Source: JBDKTK01 sp039680225
Lineage (GTDB): Bacteria > Desulfobacterota > Syntrophia > Syntrophales > UBA4778
Reading direction: 5' to 3'
DNA length: 25,993 nt
NCBI GenBank assembly: GCA_039680225.1
Contig: JBDKTK010000395.1
Span: 1-25,993, forward strand
Shown here: positions 8,494 to 16,672 of the stretch, one piece after another
Layout of the letters: each line of letters opens with the position of its first letter
Position numbering within the stretch: position 1 is the first letter of the stretch
Made by a program: the position numbers and the translations under genes
The notes under the pieces: generated by a model
What the model saw: the letters and a program-made list of their open reading frames with translations, nothing else
Told to the model about the DNA's origin: nothing
Database searches by the model: none

Positions 8494-10155
8494 TTAGAAC
8501 AGCGGGGGGTTCCACACCCCGTAAACCCGCTTGAGGGTTTGCGAGACTTCGCCGATGATAACGCGCTTCTTCGCAAACTCCACCATCAGCTCCATGATGT
8601 TCCCGTTGCGCTCGCAGCACCGGGCGATCTCATCGAGGGCTGTCTTTACTTCCTTCTTGTCGCGGGCCTTTCTGACAGCCCGCAACTTGCGGGATTGCAC
8701 TTTCAACGTCTCGGGCGACGAGAAAAGCTCGATCGGCAGTTTCTCGTCTTCGATCCGGTGGCAGTTCACGCCGACTATCGGCATCTTGCCGGATTCAACG
8801 TCCTGCTGGTATTTGTATGCGGCGGAGGCGATTTCGTTGTGGACCCAGCCGTTTTCCACGGATTTCACGATGCCGCCCATTGCGTCTATTTCCCCGAGAA
8901 TCCTTAAGACCTCCTGCTCCATCCTGTTGGTGAGGTCCTCCAGGAAATATGAGCCCCCCAGCGGGTCGATAACGTTCATCACGCCCGTTTCATTCTGGAG
9001 GATCTGCTGCGTCCGGAGAGCGGTCAATGAAGAGAGCTCGGTAGGGGTGCACAGGGCCTCGTCATACGCGTCGACATGGATCGACTGCGCCCCGCCGAGG
9101 ACGGCAGCCATGGCGTGGTAGGCCGCCCTTGCGATATTGTTGAGCGGCTGCTGGGCCGTGAGCGCCACGCCCGCAGTCTGGACATGGAAGCGGAACATGC
9201 GGGAGCGCGGATCGGAAGCGCCGAACCTGTCCTTCATTATTTTCGCGTAGACCCGGCGCGCGGACCGGTATTTGGCGATCTCCTCGAAAAAGTCGTTGTG
9301 GGCGGACAGGAAGAAGCTGAGCCTCCCGGCGAAGCTCTCCAGTTCGAGCCCTCTGCTTAACATGTCTTCCGTGCAGGCTATGGCGTTGGCGATGACGAAA
9401 GCTACCTCCTGGGGGGCCGTGCAGCCCGCTTCGCGGTAATTGTAGCCGGCGAAGCTGATGGGGTTCCAGCGGGGTGCGTATTTCGTGCAGAACTCGATGG
9501 CGTCGCAGCTCACCTTGAAAGACGCCTTCGGGGGCAGCACCCCCGGCGCGATTGTTGTCGCGGTCTCCATCATGAAATCGTTCTGGCTCGTGCCGGCGAG
9601 CCGCTCGAGCGCAATGCCGCGGTTCAGCGCGTTGGCGAAATACATGGACTGCACGGATATATTGCAGATCGGCTGGCAGGTGACGAGCGAGACGCTGACC
9701 CGGTCGATGGGGATCCCCTCAAAGAGGGCCTGCATATCGTCTATGGTGTCGATGGCAACGCCGCCGCGGCCGACATCGGCATAGACATCCGGATCGTCGC
9801 TGCTGTAGCCCCTCAGGGTGGGATAATCGAAAACGCCGTTGATGCCCGTGGCGCCTTCCTGGAGGAGGAATTTGTACCTCAGGTTTGTCTGTTCGGGCGG
9901 GCCGAACCCGGCGAGCTGGCGGTGCGTCCAGGTCCTCCCCCTGTACATCGTGGGGTGGATCCCCCTTACGAAGGGCTCCGAGCCCGGGAAACCCAGGTCG
10001 CGGACGTAATCAAATCCGGCAAGGTCGGCGGGGGTGTAAAGGGGTTCCAGGGAAAGGCCGGACAGGGTTTCGTATTTATCCCTGCCGACCTCCCGGCAAT
10101 CGTATTGTTCGCTCTTCCATTTTCGGCTCCGGAGTTTAACATCTTCTTGAGACAT
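8494..10155 (-). CDS. Acyl-CoA mutase large subunit, methylmalonyl-CoA mutase family, divergent active site
   Basis: 553 residues, the length of a large subunit without the B12 domain. The TIM-barrel catalytic domain is clear: HPTMYRGRTWTHRQLAGF, RGYSSDDP, DVGRGGVAIDT, LAGTSQNDF, REAGCTAPQE, RLSFFLSAHNDFFEEIAKYR, QTAGVALTAQQPLNNIAR and DPLGGSYFLE. ATG 10155 has a strong AAGGAGG five bases upstream. Compared with Propionibacterium MutB from memory, Tyr89 is Leu81, Arg207 is Thr200/201, and catalytic His244 is Asn239 (GYNYREAG instead of GYHMQEAG). Arg207 contacts the carboxylate of methylmalonyl-CoA, so that substrate is unlikely. Isobutyryl- and 2-hydroxyisobutyryl-CoA mutases also change Tyr89 and Arg207 but, as far as I recall, keep the His. 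The enzyme should carry out a B12-radical carbon-skeleton rearrangement of an unknown acyl-CoA with the adjacent B12 subunit. Confidence 0.92.
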   Translation of the reverse strand: MSQEDVKLRSRKWKSEQYDCREVGRDKYETLSGLSLEPLYTPADLAGFDYVRDLGFPGSEPFVRGIHPTMYRGRTWTHRQLAGFGPPEQTNLRYKFLLQEGATGINGVFDYPTLRGYSSDDPDVYADVGRGGVAIDTIDDMQALFEGIPIDRVSVSLVTCQPICNISVQSMYFANALNRGIALERLAGTSQNDFMMETATTIAPGVLPPKASFKVSCDAIEFCTKYAPRWNPISFAGYNYREAGCTAPQEVAFVIANAIACTEDMLSRGLELESFAGRLSFFLSAHNDFFEEIAKYRSARRVYAKIMKDRFGASDPRSRMFRFHVQTAGVALTAQQPLNNIARAAYHAMAAVLGGAQSIHVDAYDEALCTPTELSSLTALRTQQILQNETGVMNVIDPLGGSYFLEDLTNRMEQEVLRILGEIDAMGGIVKSVENGWVHNEIASAAYKYQQDVESGKMPIVGVNCHRIEDEKLPIELFSSPETLKVQSRKLRAVRKARDKKEVKTALDEIARCCERNGNIMELMVEFAKKRVIIGEVSQTLKRVYGVWNPPLF

Positions 10156-10190
10156 CGCGACCTCCTTTCGCTGCGGAGAGCTTTAAAAAA

Positions 10191-11264
10191 TCAATACTGT
10201 TTGTATACCGCTATGTTTGCCTTCTTTCTTAAATCCTGGAGCAGTTGCTGGTATGCCTTGATCTGGTTTTGCCTCTCAAGGTGGGCGGAAATCATTTTCT
10301 TCGCCTCGGCGTCGAGCGGTTTCAACCCGGGCTGGAATTTTTCCAGCACCTGGATGACATGGTAGCCGAAATCAGTCTGGACCACCGGCCCTATTTCCTT
10401 CACCTTTTGCGAGAATGCGGCGTCCTCAAAGGCCTTTACCATCTGGCCGCGCGGGAAGGTGCCCAGGTCGCCGCCGTATTTCTTGCTCGGGCAATCCGAG
10501 AAAAGGTTGGCGAGCTGAGCAAAGTCGGCGCCGCCCACGAGCTTGGCCCTGACGTCATCCGCTTTGGCCTTCTTCTCCGCCTTTGCCTTGTCGTCGTCGG
10601 TCTTGGCGACGGCTATAAGGATATGGCGCGCATGGATCCTTTCCGGGAGGTTGAACTTGTCCTTATTCTGGTTATAGAATGCCTTGATCTCTTTATCCTT
10701 GGGCTTGAGCTTGGCGCCGCCGTACTGCTTCACAAGCTTGCTCACCTTTATGCCGAAGGCGGTGTCCTGCTTCAATTGCTCATAAGTTGCGTTGCTTTTT
10801 TTAAGCTGCTCTTCGATGGTGGTGCCCGGTTTCAACGAGGCCTTCAGGTTGTTTATCTCGGTCTCGATCTCCTTGTTGGAGGCCTGGATATTCCTCTTTT
10901 TTATCTCATTGCCAAGCAGGGTCACCATGATGAAATCGGTTACCAGGCGGGCCCTGATCTTCGGGGCCTCCTCCTTGAACTTGTCCTCGGGCAGCTTCTG
11001 CTTCAGAAGCGCGTACATCTTCTGGTAATCCTGCTCGAGTTTAGCCTCGGTCAGCTGCGCCCCGTCCACATCGGCGACAATGCCGGCGGGCGGTGAAAAA
11101 CCGGGGGCTACCGGTCCGGTGGCCTGCTCTGGCGCCGGCGCGGAAGCAGCCGGCGCAGTTTGCTGGGTTGCGGAATCCACGGGGGTCTCCGATTTGCCGC
11201 ACGCCGAGACGGCCAGGAAAGCGGACGCAATTACCGCCATGGCCTTTAAGATTCTGCTGTTCAT
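10191..11264 (-). CDS. Parvulin-type peptidyl-prolyl isomerase lipoprotein (SurA/PrsA-like)
   Basis: 357 residues from ATG 11264, which has GGAAGGAG five bases upstream; the ATG at 11279 lies in front of that site and is less likely. A lipoprotein signal peptide ends in the lipobox VSAC with Cys22 as the lipidated residue, followed by a Pro/Ala/Gln-rich linker to about residue 60. A SurA-N-like helical chaperone region covers about 65-200. One rotamase (PpiC) domain covers about 205-310, with IHARHILI, DFAQLANLFSDCPS, KKYGGDLGTF and GPVVQTDFGYHVIQV. Such proteins fold exported or outer-membrane proteins from a membrane anchor in the periplasm. It stands 35 bases upstream of the acyl-CoA mutase gene in the same direction, so co-transcription is likely although the functions look unrelated. 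A sigma70-like promoter precedes it. Confidence 0.9.
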   Translation of the reverse strand: MNSRILKAMAVIASAFLAVSACGKSETPVDSATQQTAPAASAPAPEQATGPVAPGFSPPAGIVADVDGAQLTEAKLEQDYQKMYALLKQKLPEDKFKEEAPKIRARLVTDFIMVTLLGNEIKKRNIQASNKEIETEINNLKASLKPGTTIEEQLKKSNATYEQLKQDTAFGIKVSKLVKQYGGAKLKPKDKEIKAFYNQNKDKFNLPERIHARHILIAVAKTDDDKAKAEKKAKADDVRAKLVGGADFAQLANLFSDCPSKKYGGDLGTFPRGQMVKAFEDAAFSQKVKEIGPVVQTDFGYHVIQVLEKFQPGLKPLDAEAKKMISAHLERQNQIKAYQQLLQDLRKKANIAVYKQY

Positions 11265-11294
11265 TTTGTCTCCTTCCATTTTTCAGAGTTTGAG

Positions 11295-11322
11295 AGAATA
11301 ATAAATGGGGGGAGTATGTCAA
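11295..11322 (-). promoter_or_regulatory. Probable sigma70 promoter for the PPIase-mutase operon
   Basis: On the minus strand TTGACA (11322-11317) is followed after 16 bases by TATTCT (11300-11295). The -35 box is a perfect match and the -10 box matches four of six. Transcription would start near 11288, giving a leader of about 24 bases that includes the strong ribosome site before ATG 11264. A 12-base palindrome CCGGGCGCCCGG (11337-11348) lies just upstream in the divergent gap with the pyrophosphatase gene. Confidence 0.5.
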
Positions 11323-11374
11323 TACTTAATTTCGGGCCGGGCGCCCGGGGCCGGCCTGTCCGGAGGCGGGGAAA

Positions 11375-11848
11375 GTGGACCGTTACACGGCGGTTGTTGA
11401 AATACCGAGGGGAAGCCGCAATAAATACGAGATGGACCATGCCACGGGCGTAATCAGGCTTGACCGGGTCCTGTATTCGTCCGTCCATTACCCGGCGGAT
11501 TACGGTTTCCTGGAAAATACGATGGCGCCCGACGGGGACCCGCTCGATGTGATAATTATAGTCGAAGAGCCCACTTTCCCCGGCTGCCGGATGGAGGTCA
11601 GGCCCGTAGGCGTCCTCCTCATGCGGGACGAGCAGGGGCAGGACATGAAAATCCTGGCGGTCCCGACGGCCGACCCGAGGTTTGACGGGATCAGCGACCT
11701 TTATGACGTCCAGGTGCACTGGCTCCGGGAGATCGAGAATTTCTTCGATATCTATAAGGAGCTTGAAGCCGGCAAGAGGACCGTGATGGAAGGCTGGAAG
11801 GGCGCCGGCGCCGCGAGGCAATGCCTGGAGAGGTGCAGGCTGAAATGA
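11375..11848 (+). CDS. ppa: Soluble family I inorganic pyrophosphatase
   Basis: 157 residues, slightly shorter than typical bacterial enzymes of about 170-180. It hydrolyses PPi to two phosphates in the cytoplasm, pulling biosynthetic and acyl-CoA-ligase reactions forward. Visible family motifs are EIPRGSRNKYEMD near the N-terminus, HYPADYGFLENT, the metal-binding signature DGDPLDVIIIVE (residues 53-64, Asp53/55/58), VGVLLMRDEQGQD, AVPTADPRFDG, and ENFFDIYKELEAGK near the end. All the usual acidic metal ligands seem present. The start is GTG 11375, preceded by GGAGG eight bases upstream. It is a single gene flanked by minus-strand genes on both sides, and converges with the FGGY kinase pseudogene 28 bases downstream. 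Confidence 0.95.
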   Translation: MDRYTAVVEIPRGSRNKYEMDHATGVIRLDRVLYSSVHYPADYGFLENTMAPDGDPLDVIIIVEEPTFPGCRMEVRPVGVLLMRDEQGQDMKILAVPTADPRFDGISDLYDVQVHWLREIENFFDIYKELEAGKRTVMEGWKGAGAARQCLERCRLK

Positions 11849-11876
11849 AGGCGACCAGGGCGTCAATTTATGGAGC

Positions 11877-13439
11877 TCACCCCCCGCTCGGGTATCCCGT
11901 AATCGCCCTGATCTCCTCGTACAGGGGTTTGAGCCTGCTGTACATCTGGAGATATACGCGGTTGTACAGCTTGTCGTAAACATCGCGGGTTTTCGGGTCG
12001 GGCAGAAACGTTTTGCCTGTTCTGGTCATTTCCCTGATGGCGGGACCGAAATCCGGATACAGGCCCAGGCCCACCGCCGCGTCGATTGCGGCGCCCAGCC
12101 CCGAGGTTTCAAAGACGTGGGGGCGCGAGGCCGGCAGGCCGAAGACGTCGGCCGTGATCTGCATGGCCGCGTCGCTCTGGGAGCCGCCCCCGGCCACCCG
12201 CAGCTCGGTTATCCTTTCGCCGCTGCGCTTTTCGCTGTTTTCCTTCCCCTCGCGCAAAGCATAGGCCAGCCCTTCCAGGATGGCCCGGTACAGGTGCGCC
12301 CTGTTGTGCACGTCGCCGAAACCGATGATCGCCCCTTTCGCCTCGGGCCCGGGGACCTTCACCCCGGGGGACCAGTAAGGCTGGAGGATAAGCCCCATCG
12401 ATCCGGGGGGCACGTCCTGGACGATGCCGTCAAGCACCGTTTCCGGTTCGACGCCGCGCTCCTGGGCTATCCGGGTCTCGGGGAGCCCGAACTGGTCCTT
12501 GAACCAGTTGACCATCCAGAACCCCCTGTATATCTGCACTTCCAGGCTGTGGTAACCGGGGATTGCCGCCGGATAGGGCGGGATGAGCGGGATGATTTCC
12601 ACGTATTTTTTATGGATCGTGTTGAATGTCGCCGTGGTCCCGAAACTTATACAGCCGATGTTCGGTTCAAGGCACCCGGCACCCATTACCTCGCAGGCCT
12701 TGTCGGCGGCCGCCGCGATCAGCGAAAGGCCTGCAGGTATGCCGGTCTCCTCGGAAGCCTTTTTGGTGATCTCGCCGAGCTTCCCGCCCGGCGGCACGAG
12801 TTCGGGGAGCATGTCCCTCTTGAGGGAGAGCGCTCTCCATTTCCAGTCATATGATGCGGCCCATTTAAGCCTCCAGTAGTCAAACGGCAGTTAAGCAACC
12901 TGGCAGCCGACGGAATCGGCGAACCTGCCCGTAAGCTTGTAAGTGTGATAGCCGGACAGGAGCAGGTACTTGTATGTCTTCTTCCAGACATCGGGCTGAT
13001 GGGTGCATATCCAGTTGGACTCGGCCTCCGCCCGGATATACGAGATTGTCTCCGACATGCGCGCCAGTCTTAACGCAAGCCCCCACAATCCCCCGAGCGG
13101 CTTCAGGCTGCCGGTGCGCCTCTGGTCAAGCCATACCATTGCCGGGCGCAGCGGGTTGCCGTCCCGGTCGAGGTTGATCATGGTGGCCCTCTGGGTGGTC
13201 AGGGCGACGCCGGCGATCGCCTCCCGGGAGACCCCTTCCATGGTCCAGATATTGCGGCACGCCTTGCAGAGGGACTTCCAGTAGTATTCCGGGTCCTGCT
13301 CGGCCCAGCCGGGTTCGGTGGAGTAATAGGGCTCTATGAATACGCGGCTTTTCGCGACGATGTTGCCCTTCAGGTCGAAGATAAGGGCGCGGACGCTCTG
13401 CGTACCGTTGTCTATTGCGAGGATGTGTTTCTGCTTCAA
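11877..13439 (-). pseudogene. FGGY-family carbohydrate kinase interrupted by an in-frame TAA
   Basis: The reading frame from TTG 13439 (AGGAG eight bases upstream) to the stop at 11877 would encode about 520 residues, normal for FGGY kinases. The N-terminal domain begins ILAIDNGTQSVRALIFD (phosphate-binding loop) and includes GWAEQDP and ALTTQRATM. The C-terminal half has GCISFGTTATF, QPYWSPGVKVP and the AGGGSQSDAAMQITADV adenosine motif. A single TAA at 12891-12893 follows GCQVA. The same frame continues without frameshift into LPFDYWRLKWA, conserved-looking family sequence, so TAA most simply replaces a Tyr codon. Intact pieces are 12891-13439 and an ATG-started 11877-12812. The sugar substrate is not identifiable (xylulokinase-like at best). 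Possible explanations are a fresh nonsense mutation, a sequencing error or readthrough; TAA is not a known selenocysteine or pyrrolysine codon. Confidence 0.85.
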
Positions 13440-13600
13440 TGGCGGGTCTCCTGGTTTATTCTCTTGCCGGCGGCCGGAATTGCGGCTGATATTATTATCA
13501 ATTTTGATTTTGTTCAAGAAACTCTTGAGCGGTCCGGTCCCGGCATGTATTTCTGATTAAAGGCGGATACGGAGTTTTGGCAGAAGTTAAAGGGGGGGAT

Positions 13601-14929
13601 TCACTCCGAATATGATCTGCAGCGGTTCCCGCCGGAATGCTTTGCCCTGTACATGGCAATATCCGCATTCCTGATGAGCATCTCGCCGTCAGTGCCGTCT
13701 TCCGGGTAAATTGCCAATCCGAGGCTGGATTTGATTGCAATCTCGTGAGAGTTGAAAGTGAAGGGGTCGATGAAATTCTCCAGGATCTTTTCCGCGACCT
13801 GGACGGGATTGCCGTGTTCCTTCAAATCCGAGATGCAGATTATGAACTCGTCGCCCCCCATCCTTGCCACCGTATCGCTCTTTCGCAGCGAAACGCTGAG
13901 GCGGTCGGCAACCGCCTTGAGCAGGTGGTCGCCCATCGTGTGCCCGAGGGTGTCGTTGACGTCCTTGAACTTGTCGAGGTCAAGCATGAATACCGCGATC
14001 TTGCCCTGGAAGCGCTCGGCGCGGGTGATGGCCATGGTAAGCCGGTCGTTGAACAGCAGCCTGTTCGGCAGGCCGGTCAGGGGGTCGTAATACGCCAGTT
14101 TCGAAATGATCTCCTCGGCCTTTTTCCGGTCCGTTATGTCGTGGGCGGTGCCCATTCCCGCCAGCTTCCCGTCCAATTCGATGGTGCTGGCGCTGAGGTC
14201 AACCCACTTCTCCTCGCCCTGCTTGGTGATTACTTTTGTCTCGTACCTTACCGGGTCCAGGGGGCCCTCCACCCGGGCGAGGGCCAATTCCCTGGCCATG
14301 TCCCTGGTATCGGGGTGGACCAGGTCCCAGCTGCGGATTTGTGCAAGCTCCTCGTGGGTGTAGCCTGACAGGGTTTCCATACCGGGGTTGGAGTATATTA
14401 TCCTTTCGCCCTGGTAAATAAAGATGGCGGCAGGCGTCGTTTCCGCGAGGGTCCGGAACTTCAGCTCGCTCGCGAGCAGCATCTTCTGAGCTTCCTTGCG
14501 ATCCGTTATATCCCTGACGATGACGATGTCGAAAGGCCGGCCCCGGATGTGGATTTTCCTGCCTAGGCCCTCAACCCATTTGTATTCCCCGCCGGGACTT
14601 TTTATCCTGTATTCCGCAAGGAAACCGCCGCGGTCCTCTCTGACCAGCTTCAGGTCTTTTAAAACCAGGGGTATATCGTCGGGGTGGATGAAATCTGCGG
14701 CATTCAGGCCGATGATGGCTGCGTCTTCTTCCAGGCCGACCAGCGCATATGCTGCCCTGTTTGCAAAAAGGACTGAGCCGTCCCAATCGAGCAACAATAC
14801 CGAGTCGAGGATGTTCGACAGGATGGTGCGGAAAAAGTCTTCATTCCGTTCGAGTTCCAGGCCGGGAGTGTCTACCATGTCGAAAAGGCTCAAATCCTTT
14901 TTTCTCCTTGGCTGGCTTTTAGCAGACAT
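13601..14929 (-). CDS. PAS-PAS-GGDEF diguanylate cyclase
   Basis: 442 residues from ATG 14929. Two PAS/PAC units at about 27-148 and 153-270 end in DITDRK linkers. The GGDEF domain (about 275-442) starts with the typical DPLTGLPNR. It holds the metal-binding LDLDKFKDVNDTLGH, the active-site loop GGDEF at 358-362 and the product-inhibition I-site RxxD (R349-D352) exactly five residues before it. All signature residues are intact, so it should make cyclic di-GMP from two GTP with feedback inhibition. No EAL or HD-GYP domain follows and no membrane segment is seen, so it is cytoplasmic and driven by PAS ligands or cofactors. Its gene diverges from the TPR-barrel/FecR operon, with a palindrome and promoter in the shared gap. 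The kinase pseudogene lies 161 bases downstream on the same strand. Confidence 0.94.
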   Translation of the reverse strand: MSAKSQPRRKKDLSLFDMVDTPGLELERNEDFFRTILSNILDSVLLLDWDGSVLFANRAAYALVGLEEDAAIIGLNAADFIHPDDIPLVLKDLKLVREDRGGFLAEYRIKSPGGEYKWVEGLGRKIHIRGRPFDIVIVRDITDRKEAQKMLLASELKFRTLAETTPAAIFIYQGERIIYSNPGMETLSGYTHEELAQIRSWDLVHPDTRDMARELALARVEGPLDPVRYETKVITKQGEEKWVDLSASTIELDGKLAGMGTAHDITDRKKAEEIISKLAYYDPLTGLPNRLLFNDRLTMAITRAERFQGKIAVFMLDLDKFKDVNDTLGHTMGDHLLKAVADRLSVSLRKSDTVARMGGDEFIICISDLKEHGNPVQVAEKILENFIDPFTFNSHEIAIKSSLGLAIYPEDGTDGEMLIRNADIAMYRAKHSGGNRCRSYSE

Positions 14930-15032
14930 TTGCTGTTTTCTTCTGGCCGGGAATTTTCGGACTTTGATATAAAGCGCCGCTTTTTTACTAACATAATAGC
15001 AAAATGGCAGTCAAGAGAATGTACGATAGTTT

Positions 15033-15052
15033 GCTGAATTTGCAAATTCCGC
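15033..15052. promoter_or_regulatory. Candidate operator: near-perfect 20-base palindrome
   Basis: The core GAATTTGCAAATTC (15036-15049) is a perfect 14-base inverted repeat. After one mismatched pair (15035/15050), two more pairs match (GC/GC), giving a 20-base dyad. It ends at the base before the -35 box of the plus-strand promoter and sits in the divergent gap between the GGDEF gene and the TPR-barrel/FecR operon. Size and placement fit a dimeric helix-turn-helix regulator. No regulator gene is evident nearby. Confidence 0.5.
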
Positions 15053-15080
15053 TTGACACGTTTTTCCACTTGCTTATACT
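15053..15080 (+). promoter_or_regulatory. Strong sigma70 promoter of the TPR-barrel/FecR operon
   Basis: TTGACA (15053-15058), a 16-base spacer and TATACT (15075-15080) give a perfect -35 and a five-of-six -10 box. Transcription should start near 15087, about 34 bases before the GTG at 15121. This also argues against translation from the in-frame ATG at 15004, which lies upstream of the promoter. Confidence 0.75.
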
Positions 15081-15120
15081 TCAACAAACAAGTAGCAACA
15101 TTCCCCCAAGGACGCCTGTA

Positions 15121-16656
15121 GTGAATAAATCGGCTGCGATTGTGTGCTTGCTCCTGCTGTTTCTCCTCTGTCATGACGGGGCCTTTGCGGCGGACCCTCT
15201 CCTGCAAGTCCCCGGCGCAGACCCCCTGCTGCAGTCCGGGATTGACCAATACATGCAGGAGAATTACGAAGAGGCCGTCGAGATATTCTCTGAATACAGG
15301 AGGATTCATCCCGAATATTCACCCGCCGCCTATTTCCTGGGGATCTCATACAAGTCCGGCGGCAACCTGAAAGAGGCGATTGCCAACCTGAGGGCTGCCG
15401 TAAGGCTCACGCCCCATATCAAGGAAGCGGTCGTGGAACTTGCGGACGCCTATTACCAGCTGGGCGAAAACAGGGAAGCCCTGAGATGGATCGAAGTTGC
15501 CGAGCGGGAAGGCATCCATCCTGCGCGGGTTTCGTTTCTCAAAGGGCTGGTCCTGGCCAAAATGGATAAGGACAAGCAGGCCATAGCCGCATTTGAAAAT
15601 GCAAAACAGCTTGACCCGTCCCTCGCCCAGGATGCCGATTTCCAGATTGCCCTTTCCCACGTTAAGGGCAGGGATTATAAAAGCGCCGGCGAGCGGCTGC
15701 AGGCTGTTATCAAGCGGGATATCAATTCCGACCTGGCGGGCTTTGCCCGCACCTACCAGGACCTGGTGGAAAACAGGGAGTTCCTGGAACGGCCGCTGAG
15801 ATTCACTGTGGGCCTGTTCGGAGGGTACGACACCAACCTGATCCTGAAACCCCTGGACGACAGCGTTGCCCCCAATATTACGGACGAGAAAACGTATTTC
15901 TTCAACAGCAACCTGAGGGTGGACTATGTCCCGATAATCGAGGGCCCCTGGCTCTTCAACGCCACTTATGCCCTCGGTTCCAGCATCCACGAGAAATACT
16001 CGACCAGCCACGATTATCTCACCAATACGATATCCATGGCCCCGGGATACAATTTCGGGAAATATGCGTTCAATATTGCCGCATTTTACGGCAACGCCCT
16101 GTTGAGGGACCCGAGCTACAAGAGCTATCTCGACCTGGGCGGCGTGGGCCCGATGGGCCGCGTGCTGTTGGGAGACAACCAGATACTGGAAGCCTTTGCC
16201 GGCTACTATAAACAGAATTATCACCGCCGGCCCCTGGCACCCGAGGACGACCGGGATTCCGACGGGACAAATGCGTACCTGAGCTGGACGTGGATGATGC
16301 AGGAAGACTGGCTGCTCAACCTGAAATATGAATTGAGCCGCGACAGGACGGACGGGATCTGGTGGGAAAACATCGGCAATCGCTTCACGGCCAACCTGAT
16401 TGCCCCGATTATCAATAAGTTGAAAGGACAGGCAGTCGCCGACATACACCTGCAGGACTATAGGTACGAGAATTCCGCATTCAGCAATACCAAACGCAGG
16501 GACCGGACATACAACTGGATACTTGGCCTGACCTATGAACTTAACAGGAACACAAGCCTTATTGCCCAATATACATACACACGCGGCTATTCCAATATCA
16601 GCATATATGACTATGACAGGAACCTTTATCAAATCGGAGTGGAGTTAAGGTTCTGA
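15121..16656 (+). CDS. TPR-containing outer-membrane beta-barrel protein
   Basis: 511 residues from GTG 15121, supported by AAGGA eight bases upstream, by a signal peptide starting exactly there (charged NK, hydrophobic LLLLFLL, cleavage near AFA-AD) and by the promoter just before it. Residues about 33-220 form TPR-like helical repeats (SGIDQYMQENYEEAVEIFSEYRRIHPEYSPAAYFLGISY and following units). From about 226 to the end the sequence turns into alternating, aromatic-rich segments such as FTVGLFGGYDTNL, FNATYALGSS and SLIAQYTYTRGYSN, and finishes YQIGVELRF. The terminal Phe and strand pattern are those of an outer-membrane barrel. Periplasmic TPR plus barrel is the layout of Slam/type XI secretion exporters (DUF560), but I cannot show homology. 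It is followed after 16 bases by the FecR-domain gene, a plausible partner or cargo. Confidence 0.8.
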   Translation: MNKSAAIVCLLLLFLLCHDGAFAADPLLQVPGADPLLQSGIDQYMQENYEEAVEIFSEYRRIHPEYSPAAYFLGISYKSGGNLKEAIANLRAAVRLTPHIKEAVVELADAYYQLGENREALRWIEVAEREGIHPARVSFLKGLVLAKMDKDKQAIAAFENAKQLDPSLAQDADFQIALSHVKGRDYKSAGERLQAVIKRDINSDLAGFARTYQDLVENREFLERPLRFTVGLFGGYDTNLILKPLDDSVAPNITDEKTYFFNSNLRVDYVPIIEGPWLFNATYALGSSIHEKYSTSHDYLTNTISMAPGYNFGKYAFNIAAFYGNALLRDPSYKSYLDLGGVGPMGRVLLGDNQILEAFAGYYKQNYHRRPLAPEDDRDSDGTNAYLSWTWMMQEDWLLNLKYELSRDRTDGIWWENIGNRFTANLIAPIINKLKGQAVADIHLQDYRYENSAFSNTKRRDRTYNWILGLTYELNRNTSLIAQYTYTRGYSNISIYDYDRNLYQIGVELRF

Positions 16657-16672
16657 TCCGGCAGGGGACGTT

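Noticed and set aside
12891..12893. Recoding of the kinase TAA as selenocysteine or pyrrolysine
   Set aside because: Those use TGA and TAG. No frameshift signal is needed either, since the frame is continuous.
15004..15120. Upstream in-frame ATG as start of the TPR-barrel protein
   Set aside because: It lies before the sigma70 promoter and would hide the signal peptide; GTG 15121 has a ribosome site and a proper signal sequence.
15346..16632. Long open frame of 428 codons on the minus strand opposite the TPR-barrel gene
   Set aside because: It is a shadow: the plus-strand frame has signal peptide, TPR pattern, ribosome site and promoter, while the antisense product has no recognisable domain.
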